This document shows, piece after piece, positions 7,829 to 9,559 of a stretch of 9,559 nucleotides of DNA. The stretch spans positions 1 through 9,559 of the forward strand of contig JADYZK010000167.1 of NCBI GenBank assembly GCA_020853175.1, read 5' to 3'. The notes under the pieces were generated by a model. It was not told where the DNA came from and searched no databases. It saw nothing but the letters and a program-made list of their open reading frames with translations. The first letter of the stretch is position 1. Each line of letters begins with the position of its first letter. This DNA comes from Bacteroidales bacterium (GTDB lineage: Bacteria; Bacteroidota; Bacteroidia; Bacteroidales; F082). Position numbers and translations under genes: made by a program.

Positions 7829-7836
7829 TAACTTTG
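7829..7836 (+). promoter_or_regulatory. Bacteroidota-type promoter -7 element of eno
   Basis: TAACTTTG at 7829-7836, followed by C, matches the TAnnTTTG -7 consensus of the Bacteroidota primary sigma factor. Transcription would begin about 7842-7846, giving a leader of about 20 to 25 bases before the eno ATG at 7868. The -33 element is poor: TTTG at 7811-7814 is only 14 bases upstream instead of the usual 19 to 21 and sits in the terminator T tract. This placement means eno can be transcribed on its own after the ribosomal unit ends. Confidence 0.7.
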
Positions 7837-7855
7837 CAAGAAAATATTCATTTAA

Positions 7856-9157
<1,302 letters not shown>

Positions 9158-9181
9158 GACCGAACAAACTTTTAATAAATT

Positions 9182-9214
9182 AAAAGCTGTCTTGCAAAAC
9201 AAGGCAGCTTTTTT
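9182..9214 (+). terminator. Intrinsic terminator of eno
   Basis: AAAAGCTGTCTTG (9182-9194) pairs with CAAGGCAGCTTTT (9200-9212) around the five-base loop CAAAA, with one T-G wobble (9190/9204). The T run is 9209-9214. It lies 24 bases after the eno stop. The 3' arm also has a perfect 12-base complement further downstream at 9326-9337. Confidence 0.92.
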
Positions 9215-9337
9215 GTTTCTTACCCTTTTTTTTAAACATGATTTTCCGAAACAACTGAGCCAAACTGCTTATAAAAGCTTACAAATTCCACTACATACCA
9301 TTCTAAATCTACAAAACCAGTGTAGAAAAGCTGCCTT
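9201..9337. repeat. 12-base inverted repeat reusing the eno terminator arm
   Basis: AAGGCAGCTTTT (9201-9212), the 3' arm of the eno terminator, is perfectly complementary to AAAAGCTGCCTT (9326-9337), 113 bases downstream. The downstream copy matches the terminator's 5' arm at 11 of 12 bases. In a read-through transcript the two could pair better than the terminator's own stem, which has a wobble. It may be a relic of a duplicated terminator or simply chance in AT-rich DNA. Confidence 0.55.
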
Positions 9338-9521
9338 TATTCATGGCTTTTGAGGTCGAAAATGATGTTTTGATGAACAAGAACATCAGCGATTGATTCA
9401 AAAAAGCACCCAATTACAAGGCTGTAATCACACCCCCCAAAAAATCTTCAATATTTTTTCATTTTTAAACAATTGGCAATTAACGTTTTATAAAATACTT
9501 TAAAATATTTTTGAAATAACA
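9215..9521. other. Noncoding intergenic stretch with small hairpins
   Basis: No gene can be supported here. A frame running out of eno through 9353 has no family features. The stretch is AT-rich and holds several small inverted repeats: TCTACA/TGTAGA (9308-9313/9321-9326), TGATGTT with AACATCA plus an inner TTG/CAA and one bulged base (9363-9388), and ATTACA/TGTAAT (9413-9418/9423-9428). A T8 run at 9226-9233 has no stem before it. From about 9450 the sequence is almost pure A/T and probably serves as upstream promoter sequence for the next gene. No tRNA, rRNA or known small RNA was recognised. Confidence 0.6.
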
Positions 9522-9552
9522 TTTGGATGGAAAGAAAAAGGTATTACTTTTG
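9522..9552 (+). promoter_or_regulatory. Bacteroidota-type promoter at the right edge
   Basis: TTTG at 9522-9525 and TACTTTTG at 9545-9552 are separated by 19 bases and match the -33 TTTG and -7 TAnnTTTG consensus of the primary sigma factor in this phylum. An almost pure A/T stretch (about 9449-9520) lies before it, like an UP element. It points to the right, and transcription would begin at or just beyond the window end. The gene it serves is out of view. The strength and the initial GCACTCCC resemble promoters I recall before stable RNA genes, but that is inference. Confidence 0.8.
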
Positions 9553-9559
9553 CACTCCC

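Noticed and set aside
9226..9233. T8 run as a second terminator after eno
   Set aside because: No stable stem ends just before it; the eno terminator at 9182-9214 accounts for termination.

Overview
The window is a stretch of a bacterial core genome: the 3' half of the long ribosomal protein supercluster (spc plus alpha operon genes) followed by enolase. All genes lie on the + strand. Several traits point to Bacteroidota. No Shine-Dalgarno sequence precedes any of the 14 visible start codons, and the upstream stretches are A-rich instead. Promoter-like sites of the TAnnTTTG type precede eno and lie at the right edge. secY is followed directly by map without adk. L36 and S4 are zinc-free forms, and L17 has a long Lys/Ala/Pro tail. 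I cannot name a genus from the sequence alone.

Layout: rplF (5' end cut by the window edge, 1-546), rplR, rpsE, rpmD, rplO, secY, map, infA, rpmJ, rpsM, rpsK, rpsD, rpoA and rplQ run to 7736 with gaps of only 5 to 59 bases, and no internal terminator or convincing internal promoter was seen. rpmD (59 codons) and rpmJ (38 codons) are short but complete. A strong intrinsic terminator (7777-7813) ends this unit. A separate promoter just after it drives eno (7868-9157), which has its own terminator (9182-9214).

The last 345 bases (9215-9559) hold no gene that I can support. They contain several short inverted repeats, a 12-base perfect complement to the eno terminator arm, an AT-rich tract, and a Bacteroidota-type promoter (9522-9552) pointing out of the window toward an unseen gene.

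Together the genes supply ribosomal subunit proteins, initiation factor IF1, the RNA polymerase alpha subunit, the SecY channel, N-terminal methionine removal, and one glycolytic enzyme. All are housekeeping genes, intact, and carry their key residues. I found no mobile element, defence system, CRISPR, tRNA or rRNA, and nothing that looks like a new system. The points worth a second look are small: noncoding structure between genes and lineage-specific protein variants.
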